Notes: generated by a model not told the origin, from the sequence alone. A stretch of 64,000 nt of DNA from Misgurnus anguillicaudatus (GCF_027580225.2 NC_073346.2:13356001-13420000), one strand, 5' to 3'; shown: positions 51,270 to 63,992, counted from the stretch's first letter. Program-made: numbers and translations.

Positions 51270-52691
51270 TAGGGTTGTTCCGATTCCGATACCAGTATTG
51301 GAAATGTGGCCGATACCACAAAAAATTCTGGCATCGGAATCGGCGAGTACTTCAACCCATGTAACAATCCGATACCATTTTCTTAATAAACCTAGTTATG
51401 CTCTTTATAGCTAACGCTAACGTCAACGCCGCAAAGCAAAACTCATTTCTTCTTTGCAGCTCTGAATGCAAACACCAGGAAGTTGCAACACGCATGACGC
51501 AACCAGAGCGGCGAAGAAATGAAAGTGCGCATGTGCGCTGTTTTTTAGTATTTTTAGACTAATACAACGTCGACATGTCTCATATGCATGCTGCATTTTC
51601 GATGGGTTGCACAAGTATTAATAACTTTAAACGAGTAACTTAATATAGCATTTGAAGACGCGTCACCCCGAAGAACACGATGGTTACACTCAAGTCTCTT
51701 ATTTCATTACATTGTGGCTACACTTGGAGTTTTTGAAGGAGCTTTATTTTGCTTTTGTATTTAAAATCTGAAATGCCTTTTGTTTAACAAAATTGTTCCT
51801 GGCCTTTTAAGTTTTAAATAGATTATTTTGTTATATTCTTCATATAATTTTTTTACTCCTGATTTGTTGCACTGTTTTATGCTACCCAGTCTCAAAAAGT
51901 TTCGTGATATAGTGACATATTTTTTGATTCTTTTTTCGTGTTATTATCACAAATTTTTTCGTGACCGTATAACAAATTCCTGTTTTCGTGTGATTATCAC
52001 GTATTGGTTACTAAACTGCTTTTTCCTATTTTTAAACCATTGTCGCTTCGTTTTAGGGTTAGATTTGGTGCTTGCATTAGAATGTCACTTTATATATTGG
52101 TTTATACTATTTTTTCTGATTAATTTTTTATATGTCGCCTGGCATTAGGGTTAGAGTTGGGTTTGGGTAGAGATGTCATTTTATGTAAATTTAACCCTAA
52201 ACCGAAGCGACAATGGTAAGAAAATAGGACAAAACAGTTGAGTAACCAATACGTGATAATCACACGAAAACAGGAATTTGTTATACGATCACGAAAACCG
52301 CGAAAAAATCTGTGACTATATAACGAAATTTCGTGAGACTGGGCTGGTTTTATACAGTTATATTCTAAAACTAAAATACCTTTTCAGTTTACAGTGTTAC
52401 ATTTGTGTCTCTTTTTCACTTAGGAAAAATAAATAATATTACTGTCAAATGTCTTTTAGATAATACAATTACTCTAGTTCACTGTTTGTATTTGTTCATG
52501 TTTTATACAGGAATAAGTCTGAAGCACACCATAAAATAATTATATCCATTCATACAGGGCTAGTATGTACAGCTGTATATTATACAGATACACACCCAGG
52601 TATCGGATCGGTACTCTGTATCGGCTGATACCCTGAGCCCAGGTATGGGAATCGGTATTGGGAAGAGAAAAATGGTATCGGAACATCTCTA
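51270..52691. mobile_element. hAT element with TAGGGTTGTTCCGAT ends
   Basis: The left end TAGGGTTGTTCCGATTCCGA is paired with TATCGGAACATCTCTA at the right. ATCGG/CCGAT words cluster at both subterminal regions. The flanking octamers CGTTTCAT and GTTTTCAT match at six of eight places, consistent with an old 8-bp duplication. No transposase. A second element (51885-52343) sits inside. Confidence 0.65.
51885..52343. mobile_element. Palindromic MITE nested in the hAT
   Basis: CCCAGTCTCA at 51885 is inverse to TGAGACTGGG at 52334-52343, and the arms continue (TTTCGTGATATAGTGAC; GTGTGATTATCACGTATTGG against CCAATACGTGATAATCACAC). The arms are about 200 bp each. Noncoding. Confidence 0.75.
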
Positions 52692-53356
52692 GTTTTCATA
52701 CAAATTTGAATTCATGCGAATTAGCCAACTTGTAAAATTCCCACACAAATTCCCATAAGATCAGGTTTGTCTCATATGGGTGTCTTTAAATCAGTGTTTT
52801 ACGGTATGCATGATACCTGGAGTAATTGTGTATGTATATATATGAAGACCCAGGAACGTATTTCTCAAAAGTGTAGGTGATAACGTAAGCATCAAGGAGC
52901 AGGAGCAATGAAACAGAAAATTAAAATTCAGAGTAAACAAGCAGAGTCTGACATTATTGCTGTATTAGACCAAGTGCTGTAGGCCAATTTGGTGAGCTAG
53001 TTTAACAGCCGCCCCAAATGGGATTTGATTTGTGTGTATGTGCAGGGAGAGAGTGACTTTGTACTGCAGGTGAACGAATATCTCCAGCTCTCAGACCCTG
53101 GACCCCCGCTGTTTTCAATCAATACCATTAGAATGCCTGAGTCTACTCACCCTGACTGTAATCTGCTCTGTTTCTCTGCCAGCACCCTTCTTACTATTAT
53201 CAGTTAGATAAGCCTTGAAAGATGGGTCATTTTTAATGTTTTACATCTTTGGATTATCAGAAGGAATAGTGAAAAGCAGACGGCTGTGTATGAATATATG
53301 TCAAAACATAAAACTGACAGTAGGTGAACTAAATCCTTTCTATTACCGTGTAGTAA

Positions 53357-53632
53357 CACTTTAATAAGGTTGTATTTGTTGATATTAGTTAATGCATTAG
53401 CTCACATGAACTAAAAATGAATAATAATTCTACAGCATTTGTTAATTTGAGCTTTTCCTAATACATTTTTAAAGTCAAAAGTGTTAACATTAGTTAATGC
53501 ACAACGAACAAGTGCACTGACATTAACTAACATTAACAAAGAATAAAAATGCTGTACAAGTATTGATCATTATTAGTTCATGGTAGCTAATGAATTTACT
53601 AATGTTAACAAATACAACCTTATTGTAAAGTG
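53357..53632. mobile_element. MITE with CACTTTAATAAGGTTGTATT ends
   Basis: The left end ACACTTTAATAAGGTTGT is paired with ACAACCTTATTGTAAAGTG at the right with one or two mismatches. GTTAATG/CATTAAC words recur inside. 276 bp, noncoding. Confidence 0.7.
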
Positions 53633-53691
53633 GTAGTATTAGTATCACAACTGATTTGGCTTGCATTAAGTGAGGTGAGGTGTTTAAAATA

Positions 53692-54043
53692 TGACCTTGG
53701 ACCACAAAATCAGTCTGAAGTCGCACGGGTATATTTGTAACAATAGCCAACAATTCACTGTATGGGTTATCAATTTTTCTTTTATGCCAAAATCATTAGG
53801 GTATGTAAAGAGCATGATCCATAAAGATATTTTGAAAATTTCCTACTGTAAATATATCTAAAAATAATTTTTGTGAGTGGATGCAGTTGCTAAGGACTGC
53901 TAAGGAATTTTCTCACAATTTAGATTTTTGCACCCTCAAATTTTTTAATAATACATCAATGGAAAGGTTATTTATTCAGATGATGTATAAATCTCAATAA
54001 ATAAAAAAATCACCCTAACTACTGTAGTTTTGTGGTCCAAGGT
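53692..54043. mobile_element. Fish DNA repeat, same family as 25036-25442
   Basis: Opens TGACCTTGGACCACAAAATC and closes GTTTTGTGGTCCAAGGTAA. Interior order is shared with the other copy (GATTTTTGCACCCTCA, CATCAATGGAAAGGTTATTT). Confidence 0.65.
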
Positions 54044-54123
54044 AACAGATGGGTCATGCAGGCTTCACAATATTATACTTAATGAATTTATAGCATATAA
54101 TATTGCACTAATAATTTACTCTC

Positions 54124-54280
54124 TATTTATTCATCAAATGTATTTGGCAAATGTTTTTATCCAAAGTGACACAGTGCAGTTCAAAGTGTATATTTTATCA
54201 TTATATGTGTTCCTGGGATTGATCCCACAATCTTTTGTGCTGCTAACGCTATACTCTACCACTGAGCAATAGGAAGGATA
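54124..54280. repeat. SINE copy, most complete of its family here
   Basis: TGTATTTGGCAAATGTTTTT then TCCTGGGATTGATCCCACAA and TGCTAACGCTATACTCTACC, ending ACTGAGCAATAGG. The last part reads, in reverse, like a tRNA with a B-box (GGATTGATCCC-like). Four related copies are in the window. Confidence 0.55.
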
Positions 54281-54923
54281 AATGATGATTTATGATACAT
54301 GATAAAATATAGCAGGATTTTTAAGCATCCCAGGGAATGTTTATATAAAACATGCACTATAACATAAATATTAAATACTCATTAATTAAAATGCATTTAT
54401 TTATTTAAGTTCTCAACAATAAATACATTTCAGTAAATCTTTTTAAATGTTTCCTTTTTTAAATTGTATTTTTTCAATTATAAATGTATACACATGGATA
54501 ACAGATAGGCGTGGTTATTTTCAGCAATGGTATGTGAGTTATGTTTTCCCTAATGCTAAATGATTGCTTAAAATAGCTTACATCTCTATTTGCAGAGGGG
54601 ATATCAATTAATTTAGCTGTTTATTAAATACATTAGCTGTAATTTATGAGTTGTGTCCTTTGTTACATTGACTGGATAAATAGTTAAAATTATTTGTGGA
54701 TAAATAGGTAAAATTATGTGTGTATAACTTTTGCATTTGCATTTGAATGACTAATATAGAAACACAAGTTTACTACTGATTTCAGTTCAGATTAGTAACA
54801 TGTTATTACAATATACTAATGCTAACACTAATATTAATATAAGGTATAAATATGTATATTTACATCCAAATAATTCACTATTATCATATTCATACCACAC
54901 ATATGTAATATTTTTGACACATT

Positions 54924-54968
54924 AGAATAGAATAGAATAGAATAGAATAGAATAGAATAGAATAGAAG
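54924..54968. repeat. (GAATA)n microsatellite
   Basis: Eight or nine tandem TAGAA units in a row. Perfect except at the last unit. Confidence 0.92.
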
Positions 54969-55462
54969 CCTTATAATTATATAGTAAATTTTAATTAGCA
55001 ATATAATAATAATAGTTCTCGAATAATAAACAGACACTTTGTTAGGTGTACTCTGAATCAACAAGACATAAGAAGCTTTTCATTTGGAATTGGCTGTTTG
55101 AAAGCATTTGAAACTTAACTGCAGATTACAGCTTCAACTTTAATGGGTAATTCACATTACTAAGTAGATTGCTCCAGCATTAATGTGTGATTGCTGTGAC
55201 AAATTACCTCCATTTCTGGCAAAATGAAGGCTTACGTGTAATGCAGTAAGAGCTACACGGCAGGATTGAACTATCACTCGCCTCATCATTGAAAGTGTGA
55301 ATAAAGCACTTTTAGATGAATGGACCATCAAGTACGGCTTTAATTGGATGGTTGCAGGGTGTTTAACTTGGGTTAAATGTATTTGCTGTGTACACAAACA
55401 TGAGGCTGAAAAGTGAGAATTAAAAATATAAGTGATGGAGTAATAACTTAAAAGTAAAACCA

Positions 55463-55693
55463 CACTGTAAAAAGTTGGATCTAGTTGAATCTAAAAATTA
55501 GGTTTTTCCTATTAAACTTTAAGTTAAATATCACGTTAAGTGACACATTTAAGGTGAATTTTTTTTACTCCAAATGATAAAATCTAAAAATGTAAACATT
55601 ATCAACTTAAAGTGAGAAAATGTAAGTTTTTTTTTTTTATTAAAGTATATATATTTTTAAGTTAATCCAACTTTAACTTTTTATTGTGCAGTA
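55463..55693. mobile_element. MITE of the CACTGTAAAAAGTTGGAT type
   Basis: CACTGTAAAAAGTTGGAT on the left is roughly inverted as ATCCAACTTTAACTTTTTAT...GTG on the right. AACTTTAAG/CTTAAAG pairs recur inside. A second similar unit may follow at 55900-56020. Confidence 0.5.
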
Positions 55694-56086
55694 GTTTTGC
55701 TTTGTGTTTTTACTCTATGGCATAACCTTTGGCAATGTTTTATGCTTATTTTAAATATTTAATGTAATTTCATGAAATTGTACTTCTGTTACTTCTGAAG
55801 TTAACATTTTTGCCCTTTTGCTGTACAATGTACAAATAATGTGATCAGTAAGTCATATGTTCATACATTTCTTTAACATATTAAAATAAGTAAAGCAATT
55901 TCAACTTGTTTTTTATAAGTTATTGCAATTCATCAAGGTTTAAAATAATAAGTTGAAACAACTTGTACAGCCAATTTAATTATACTTTAAAATTTAGATT
56001 TTTCATTTTTCACAGCGTATACTTTTTTACTTCTGTGCTTAGTGCTGAAATGTTGATAACTGGGTTGCTAAAGACATTTATATTTG

Positions 56087-56375
56087 ACAGGGTTCAAACC
56101 CATGAACTTTTGCACCGTTAATGCAGCGCTCTCTCTTATACATTATATTATTAATACGCTTGCTTATAATGTTGATTCATAGCCGTAGCAAATTTAGCTG
56201 CATATGCTATCTGTATTATGTTATGCTATCTGTCGATTTTCTGTGCTTTTCACTGCTTCTATTATTGTAAAGCTGCTTTGAAACAATTACCAATTGTGAA
56301 AAGCGCTATATAAATAAAATTGAATTGAATTGAGTTGAAATTGAACCACTGAGCTATACAGGAACACTACTCAAC
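56087..56375. repeat. SINE copy interrupted by a retrotransposon 3' tail
   Basis: The SINE text GGGTTCAAACCCATGAACTT ... TGCAGCGCTCT stops near 56135 and resumes at about 56340 as ATTGAACCACTGAGCTATAC. Between them is a unit ending GCGCTATATAAATAAAATTG followed by (AATTG)n, the usual 3' tail of a fish LINE or its SINE. So a later target-primed insertion split the older SINE. Confidence 0.5.
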
Positions 56376-56859
56376 ATAATCATTATGTGTCACTAAAATC
56401 ATTAAAAGTGATTGGCATGGATAAAAGAATCTACAAAAGGATTTTTATGCATGAAGGTTGTGATCCGTATAGCATATTACAAACGTCTTGCATCATACTT
56501 ATTTTCAAGCAGTATAGATTTCAAAGAAACAACAAGTGTACAATATTTTAAGAGTTACATCACAAATACCACAAATAATTAACAACAAGTGCTTTTCTAT
56601 ACAAATCCAATTTTAAATGAATTTTATAGCTTATATCATCACTTTAGCTTATATATTTATATTTTATCATATTTTTCCTACTTGTTTAGTAAACAAGTAA
56701 ACTAAAGACACTGACAGCTGACATACCGCAGATATTTTTCATCTCATCTCTCTGTTCCTCTACATCTTCACCTGTCCCTGCACTGATGTGATACAGGTTC
56801 ATCACACACTTGATTAAGATTCAACGCAGTACAAACCCAGACTCAAATTAAAAATAGTC

Positions 56860-57210
56860 TTGTGGGGGAGGTAATGAGGTACCATTAGCATTAGCTAGCG
56901 TGTCACCTTGGCAGGTAAAATATAATTGGGTGCTAGAGCGTCTCTCTGTGATCGGCCCATCGTGCGGCGCATGCACATACTGCATTATTTAGCAGCGCGA
57001 GGCACGACACAGCCAGGTAGCAAACTCCTTTCACAGCCCATTAGTTAGCACTGATCCCACACCGGCATAGAGCTGCCCCATTCACGGCAAACTAATTATT
57101 TTACATCAGTCACTGTATTTTTCCTCTCGAATGTGACCGGTGATGCATAATTATGAGCGGTGGGGTTCAGAGGATGCTTATAGGGCAGTGCGGACAAAAC
57201 TGCAGCTGTT
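56860..57210. promoter_or_regulatory. Strong candidate conserved noncoding element
   Basis: The clearest enhancer-like block in the flank: 350 bp, high complexity, no repeats, multiple homeodomain cores (CATTAGC, CTAATTATTTT, GATGCATAATTATGAG) and a GATCGGCCCATCGTGCGG GC-rich centre with CpGs. No open frame has a domain. About 17 kb upstream of the ctnnb1 start. Confidence 0.4.
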
Positions 57211-59220
57211 TTAGAGAAAGCACAGATGCGAGATGTCCATCAAACTCTACTGGACATGCAAACATCTGAACATTTGAGTGGTTTGTAGTAGCAAGTTTAG
57301 TCTTAAATTACCCTGTGTGTATAAAAACATTCAAAAATCACAATGCAATGCTCTCGGCTCACAAAGGCTTCGATCGACTCTCAGTATACAATGTTGACCC
57401 GAACACCCGTTCTGCAGTATTAATAGAAACAAAGTACAAAAAAATACTTCAGGCCGAAGTAGCATTCGCACCAAACATACCTAGAGCTGACTTAATGCCG
57501 ACGAGGACACAACAAGCACCACACAAAGGCCATAGCTGGTCTGGCTCAGTCAAACCGTCCACCTTTGATGCCATCCGGAGGAGAAAACCACGTCCAAATC
57601 TTCAGTTTAACACGGGCAGGTGATACGCATCATTCTTGTAAAGAGGGAGAAGGGATTTTTGGTTTTCTGGTTGCTTGCCTTGTGATATTTCTGAGCCGTC
57701 AGCATCGCAGAAGCTGCTTTTCTCTTCCCTAATTCTGTGGACTTGGAGCTTTGAAGCCCCCCAACTGTGCACAGTATGGTCTTTGAAGCGGGGAAGAAAT
57801 TCAGAGATTTAAAAAAATGGATAAAAGCAGGGGGAACATGCTGCTCCTCACACATACTATTGTATGCATTCATCTGTTTTTTGGGTGACATGTTTAGTTT
57901 TAGATGCAGGAAGCTTGATTCGGATGGATCTTTCGGTTCTCCGTTTTCGGTCTCTTTGCAAAGTTCAGAGCATATAATATTTACAAAATATACTTTGGTG
58001 TAACATTTAGGTCTAGGAATAACGTAATGATATTGCTAAAATATTTTCAATTATTATGGTTTTCAAAACCATAGTAAAACCATAGTTAACCATCATTGCT
58101 GGTAGTAATCAATACACCAAAAAACCATGGTTCATTTTCATAAGAGAAGTGAATAGTTAAGTCAGTCAGTGCAATGAGAAAAATCAATTATCTTTAAAAA
58201 AAAAAATCGATTTATTTTGGCACTAAACATGAATTAATACAAATGGCAGTGTGAGAAATGTCCATGCATTTTTGTCCACATAAGCAATGTTTGTCCTCAA
58301 CATTGTAACTGCTAAAGAAGTTATGAGGTAAGCCAGTTGCATAACACAAAATTGTAAAAAAAATAATAAGACATTTGTAGAAGTTGGGCCGTCAAATAAA
58401 AGCCATAAACCAACAAGTGCATTGATGTTTTCTTGCTTTATTCCAGTGAATGCAACGAAAGCTCTATGAGATCCTGTGAGAACTTAAACCAATACGACCA
58501 TAATGCTCATTGTTAAAAAGGCGTAATGTTATGCAAATGGTGTTGAGCCGAGGGGCCGTCCTCAGTAGTTCTGGGCTTGTGGCTTTGATAACCTCCATTA
58601 CTTGCGGATTAGATGAATGCTGATGTTTTGTCAGTCTCCTTGGACACTAGTCCTCAACTCAAAACTAATCCTGTAATTCTGACTCACTGAATAGAAGGAG
58701 CCATCCATATTATCTTGTCAAAGATGTCCAGAGACATACTTGGACTTTATATAAAGTATAGTGCGTTTTATAGGCTAATATAAAAATATACATCACATCT
58801 CACTTTTGATACAAATGGTTTTGTTTGCTTTTTTCAATTGTTAAAGATATATAGATTGAGTTTATCTGTTTCACATCCTCTGTTGTTTTCTTTCTTTGAG
58901 TGACTCTCCAGATTTTTGAAGGTGAAGGTCTGTCTGCTCTCTGGCCGTTATGTTTATTTATTTGCTCATTGATTTTTCAACATGTATGTCCACACGTTTC
59001 TCGGCTGACGGATCGATTTTTTGCAGCCCCAGAAATCCGTTCTGCATTTAGCCGTGTCCTGTGATCATGTTCCATTTTAACCACTTCAGATGCACTTTGG
59101 GCCGTTCTGATTGTGGAGAATTGAATGAAGGGAAGCAGGTTATTTTCTCAGGTTTTTTTGGAGCTCTTGCAGGAAAGCAGACAGCTGGTTGAATACAGAT
59201 TTGATTAGGCACATTATTTT
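57210..59220. other. Unassigned DNA with no supported gene
   Basis: Moderate-complexity DNA. Open frames at 57315-57623 (+) and 57607-57891 (-) overlap in opposite directions, have no recognisable domain and no splice support. A TTTTGGTTTTCT-type pyrimidine/purine strand asymmetry is seen near 57650. I see no gene. Confidence 0.4.
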
Positions 59221-59235
59221 ACATCTGTACACTAA

Positions 59236-59360
59236 TTAAAGGGATAGTTCACCCAAAAATAAAAATAAAAGAAAGAAATTAAAACAATACAGGTTAAGAA
59301 CAACATAAGGGTGAGTAAATGATGACAACATTTTCATTTTTGGGTGAACTATCTCTTTAA
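59236..59360. mobile_element. TTAA MITE with TTAAAGGGATAGTTCACCC ends
   Basis: The 125-bp unit opens TTAAAGGGATAGTTCACCC and closes GGGTGAACTATCTCTTTAA, with TTAA at both ends. It is one of the most common MITEs of cyprinid fish. Related partial copies are at 3830-4015, 60717-60996 and 63605-63627. Confidence 0.85.
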
Positions 59361-59462
59361 GGACAAAACATCAAAACCAGATAACCCATTTAATCCCAAT
59401 TTTTTCTCAGACATAAAAAATATCCAAATTATTTGTCATTAGTAACCCTTTGAAATATTCCA

Positions 59463-59463
<1 letters not shown>

Positions 59464-59496
<33 letters not shown>
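59464..59496. repeat. (AT)n microsatellite
   Basis: About 15 uninterrupted AT units. Shorter AT runs occur near 43240 and 50560. Confidence 0.9.
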
Positions 59497-59498
<2 letters not shown>

Positions 59499-59932
59499 TG
59501 TGAAAGTTTGCATTTTATGGTCGGTCACAACTGTCACCGCTGCATGTATAAATTGTATATACTGTATTGTCACCGATCACTATTGTTGCAATTAAAATGT
59601 TTATTCATTCCAGGACAAAAATGAATAATTGCGAATTCATACAGTTTATTAGACAACTTAAAGATAAGGTGTACATATATTTACATATTTGGGGTGGGGG
59701 AGGGGTTTGATGCAGCCATCATCTTCTCAAGTAAACTGCTCTGGTCATGTGACAATTTGCACTAACCATGTGATGTTGCACATATTTAACCTACATCATT
59801 TATTTTTCCATATTTGCATGAACTGCACTAAAACACCATTCAGTAACATTTTTAGAGCTTTATAAATGTAAACTTTCTTTATGGTCACTATTGTGACCAA
59901 TGGGATTATTTGTTTATAAGAATTATAGTGTA

Positions 59933-60353
59933 CACTGTAAAAAAAAATCCGTAGAAATAGCAGCTGGGTTGCCGGTAACTTGCCGTGGATTTGGATTTAT
60001 GTTTTTTGCAGGCAACATTTTGTTCAGGGTTAAATGAACATTAAGCATTTGCAGGTCTTTGTCTTTACAGAGTAAAACTAAAAAAACGGCATCAGGCAAA
60101 ACATTCTGGGAAACAAAATCTGAAGCAAAAAACAGAAAAAGGTTGATGATGATTTCTGGTTCCCAGAATGCTTTGCATGATGCTGTTATTGTATAGTTTT
60201 ATTCTGTAAAGATAAAGACTTGTTAATATTTAACATTTATTTAACTTTGAACAAACTCTTGCCAGTAAATAACATAAATGTAAATCTACGGTAAATTACC
60301 GGCAAACCCAACTGCAATAACATTGTAATTTCTACAGATTTTTTTTTACAGTG
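59933..60353. mobile_element. TA-flanked palindromic MITE, CACTGTAAAAAAAAATC ends
   Basis: CACTGTAAAAAAAAATCCGT is inverted at the right end (GATTTTTTTTTACAGTG, one difference inside). TA lies at both outer borders (59931-59932 and 60354-60355), the Tc1/mariner-type duplication. Inner arms pair as GCTGGGTTGCCGGTAACTTG against AATTACCGGCAAACCCAACT and CATTCTGGGAA against TTCCCAGAATG. Confidence 0.8.
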
Positions 60354-60716
60354 TAGTTATGACCTATTTATTTCTGTATATCTACATATTTGGAGGATAG
60401 ATAAATGCATTCTTATTATACAGTGTATATATTTTACTACTTTTGTATATTTGATCTAAATAGGCATACAGACATTTCAAAATGCATATGTCAGATACTA
60501 CAAAATACTACAAGGTTTTAGTTTCTAATACTGACAGAGAAGTTATGATGTTTTCATCCATATTTATCGATTCCTATTTTTTAGCTATAAGCTCCATGAT
60601 AGAGCATAAATCTATTACTAGGTTTACACTTAACTGAAATAAAAAAATAAGCCAGATAATACATAGATAATAGATAAAACATTTAGATAAATTCTTTAAA
60701 CAATTTGCTTTAAATT

Positions 60717-60996
60717 AAAATGATGTCATCATTTACTTACTTTCATGTTGTTATAAACCTGTATAAATATAAAAACAAAGATGTTTTGAAAAATGTTAAT
60801 AACCAAACTATTCACTTTCATAGTATTATTTTTCTATGGAAGTCAATAGTGCCCCATCTACTTGGTTACAAACATTCTTCGAAATATCTTCTTTTGTATT
60901 CAGCATAACAAAGACATTTGTACAAGTTTGGAATAACTTGAGTGTGAGTAAATGATGACAAAAGTAAACATTTTCAGTGAACTATCCCTTTAACCA
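60717..60996. mobile_element. Larger copy of the GATAGTTCACC-type TTAA MITE
   Basis: Inverted ends ATGATGTCATCATTTACTTA and GTAAATGATGACAAAAGT, closing with CAGTGAACTATCCCTTTAA. The left terminus is eroded. The interior has the ACTATGGAAGTCAATAG text shared with 3830-4015. Confidence 0.65.
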
Positions 60997-61264
60997 CAAC
61001 CTTTGAAAGAAAAAGCATTAAGATTCATTTTAAGTCCAGGAGTCCTCTCTGGGCTCAATAATTTGATCAGTGAGTTTTGTCTTAGGACTGTCATGGCTGC
61101 TGTCAGTTTTTGGAGCCCATACCTCAGCCTTTATATTTACAGCATCTATAAGATTGTACTTATAGATTGAGAAACATTCACCTATGAGAAGAGGGATAAT
61201 TTGACTATTTTATAAGTATACATGCAATTAATACCTTAAAGTTGTTTTTCTACCTGATCTGACA

Positions 61265-61335
61265 ATTACATTTAGACATTTGATAGATGCTTTTATCCAG
61301 AACATTTAAGGTCCTCCTTTGCATTTGATTAATAC
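61265..61335. repeat. SINE fragment
   Basis: ACATTTGATAGATGCTTTTA then TCCAGAACATTTAAGG; a short, diverged piece of the family at 54124. Confidence 0.45.
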
Positions 61336-62009
61336 ACATGTTTCTTAAAATGAATCGTGCAATGTTCTAGTTGATCTACAGGAACACAGAAGTTGCACCT
61401 TATTCAGTATGTGGATTGTGGTTTGAGTGTAATTTGCATTAGCATATTAAAAAAATAAATAAACTTATATATTAGATAATATTCATGGAAATGTGCATGC
61501 TGTATTGTATGCTACACCTTTACAGCTTTATTGTAAATCCTTCTTTTATATGGTGTCTCATAGCAGTTTTATTTGCCGCTTAGTTTATTTATTGTTTAAA
61601 ACATTTATCTGAAAACAGCTTTACTGGTGGCAATGCAGTCTACTACTCTCTATCACAATAATACCGCAGCCAGCGAGGAAAAGAAAACAGGCAGTTAAGA
61701 ATTTTAAGTAGGGTTATAAAATAACCCATTCATACATAAATGCTGGCAAAATCCTTAATGTGTTTCATTTTGTTTTTCACAAATGTGCCACAAGTGTAAA
61801 TCAATGCATATCCATTTGTGATGTTTCTCATGCAGTTTTTTCTCTTAAAGGACAAATATTTATTCATTTCAACATTGAATATGTTCTGCTACAAGCGCTT
61901 TTATAATTTACACTATATGATTTACTGCTATTGTGCAAACCTGCATCTATTCATTATTGAAAGCATAGATTTTTTTATTTATATATCCAATCGATCCTCA
62001 TTTGGGGTG

Positions 62010-62340
62010 TAGTGCTTGGATGTTTTGATGTCCCAAGGACGTTTACAAACTCTTGACCCAGCCGAGAACTGGAAAAGCTCTTTAAGCGAGATCAGCTTAA
62101 ATGCAGCACGGCACATTGACTGGATCTGGTGTTTTTGGCTTGGCAGGGACGGGAGTAATGATAGCTGTGCACTGTACAGCTGGACTGAGGTTCCCAAAAG
62201 TGCCGGTCCTAATTTCCAGTTATTACAGTCCAAAGTGCAAGTAACAGTCAATGATTGCTTTATTTTTGGATCCTTCAAAGCCAATTTGGTGGCTGTTGAG
62301 GAACCAGATGGAATAAAGGTGCTGACAAGCTAATAAACAT
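62010..62340. other. High-complexity block, possible conserved noncoding element
   Basis: Open on both strands for about 100 codons but with no recognisable domain or splice context. GC is above the flanks. Could be a conserved noncoding element or part of a lncRNA. No basis for a protein call. Confidence 0.25.
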
Positions 62341-62762
62341 CCCTTTATGTGTGTTAAGCACAGGCTGTAAGTCTCGGACTCGGATTTGGTGAATCATATC
62401 AGTCAGCTGAGCTGATAGACTCGTGCCAACATTACACACGACTTGACATTTTAAGTAGTGGCATCAATAGAATTTAGACTGAAGCATTTGAAGTGATGGT
62501 TAAAGATGACGTGAGATCAATCACAGACAAACAGATTAGATCATTGGTACATTTTATCAGTGACAAATAAGATAAGTCTAAAGCTGTTAAGAATTGTACA
62601 ATGCATAATGATAACATTTTATATTACATCAGGATGTGTAAATCACATTTAAACTCAAATAAAAAAATATACATAGTTTATACATATACAAGTCAAAATT
62701 ATTATTTAATATAACTCAATCAACCTGTGTTAATTCTAATTATTTTAGCTGGAAATAGCACC

Positions 62763-63280
62763 TTAACTCATTCTCCGCCAGCCTTTTTTTTTTTAAAGTT
62801 GCCTTCACAAAAGTTTTACAAAATGCCTGCAGGAAAATGTTCTTCTAAAGATATATAAACATACAAACAAACATATCAAATGAAAGAACAGACTCTCTGC
62901 TTTTAAACAAACAAACAAACAAAACGGGAAAAAACATTTCATCCTATCTATATTTTTTCTTTGCTTATAAACTCTTAAATATGTGTATTTTTCTTCAAAA
63001 ATACAAATTCTTTAGCAAAAAGCTAGAATATTTGCCTTTTTTGTGAAGGAATTTTGTTGAGATCAGATTCAGAACGATTATCAAAACATACACGTAAAAT
63101 TAACAAAAAAATTTTTGCTTCAGTTTTTTAATAATAAATTGGTTAAGATTTTTAATAAATTAGTGGATGATTGCAGTATTTAAGATAACCATAAAAACTC
63201 ATCAGGAACACATTTTTTTTCATGCAAATCTTTTCTCTTAATTGACGAGATAACTCATCAATGACGGAGAAAGAGTTGAA
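62763..63280. mobile_element. Element with TTAACTCATTCTCCGCCA ends
   Basis: TTAACTCATTCTCCGCCA on the left is inverted as TGACGGAGAAAGAGTTGAA on the right with a few mismatches. AAGCATTTT/AAAATGT words recur. The left end is shared with the repeat starting at 18530. Noncoding, 518 bp. Confidence 0.6.
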
Positions 63281-63604
63281 GGGTTTGTATATCGAAAAAT
63301 GAATATTACCCTATGATTTATTGACCCTAAAGCCAGTTGAGATGTATATGACTATTATCTTTCATACAAACACTATCTGAGTTATATTAAAATATAAAAA
63401 TGTCATGCATGCTCTTCCAAGCTTTATAATGGTATGGTGCTTCTGATTCAAACCCCAAAAAAGTGCATCCATCCTTTACAGAAGTAATCCACATGGCTCC
63501 AGTGGGTTAATAAAATTCCTTCTAAGGGCAATCGATGCAATTTTGTAAAAACATATTTATATTTAAAACTCTATAAACTATAATAACTAACTTACTATAT
63601 CATT

Positions 63605-63627
63605 ATTGGCTGAACTATCCCTTTAAG
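63605..63627. repeat. Single end of the GATAGTTCACC-type MITE
   Basis: GGCTGAACTATCCCTTTAA is the right terminus of the family seen at 59236. The rest of the copy is not recognisable. Confidence 0.5.
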
Positions 63628-63952
63628 AAAGCTGCTGTACATTCTTATATTGTGCACGTTAATGTTAGCCAAGCAGAAGTACATGCGAACATACATTTTT
63701 CATGTTGTTTTTGCATGTGCAGAAATAACAAGGCATCAGGTTGATTTCATTTCAGCTTCATCATTTATGCAAAAGGAAACAAACAATTTTTTTCTAAATC
63801 TAAAACTTTCTCCATTTATGTGGAGTTTGATGTACACTAAATAAAAGCAGGCAGTTCTTGCTGTTGCAGCAGTAACAACACAGATGAGATATTGAAAAGC
63901 ACAGAGCTTCCCACCATAGGGACCAATTTGAAGCCTGCACAACATCCGCACC

Positions 63953-63992
63953 GCACACACACATGCACACACTCACACACGCACACACAGAG
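63953..63992. repeat. (CA)n-rich imperfect microsatellite
   Basis: CACACACACACATGCACACA and similar, broken by T and G at intervals. It lies close to the window's edge. Confidence 0.85.

Noticed and set aside
57315..57891. Two overlapping open frames near 57.3-57.9 kb
   Set aside because: No domain, no splice signals, opposite overlapping strands; expected by chance in this composition.
62016..62333. 105-codon + strand frame and a 101-codon antisense frame
   Set aside because: Both strands are open over the same bases with no domain on either; more likely a noncoding block of higher GC.
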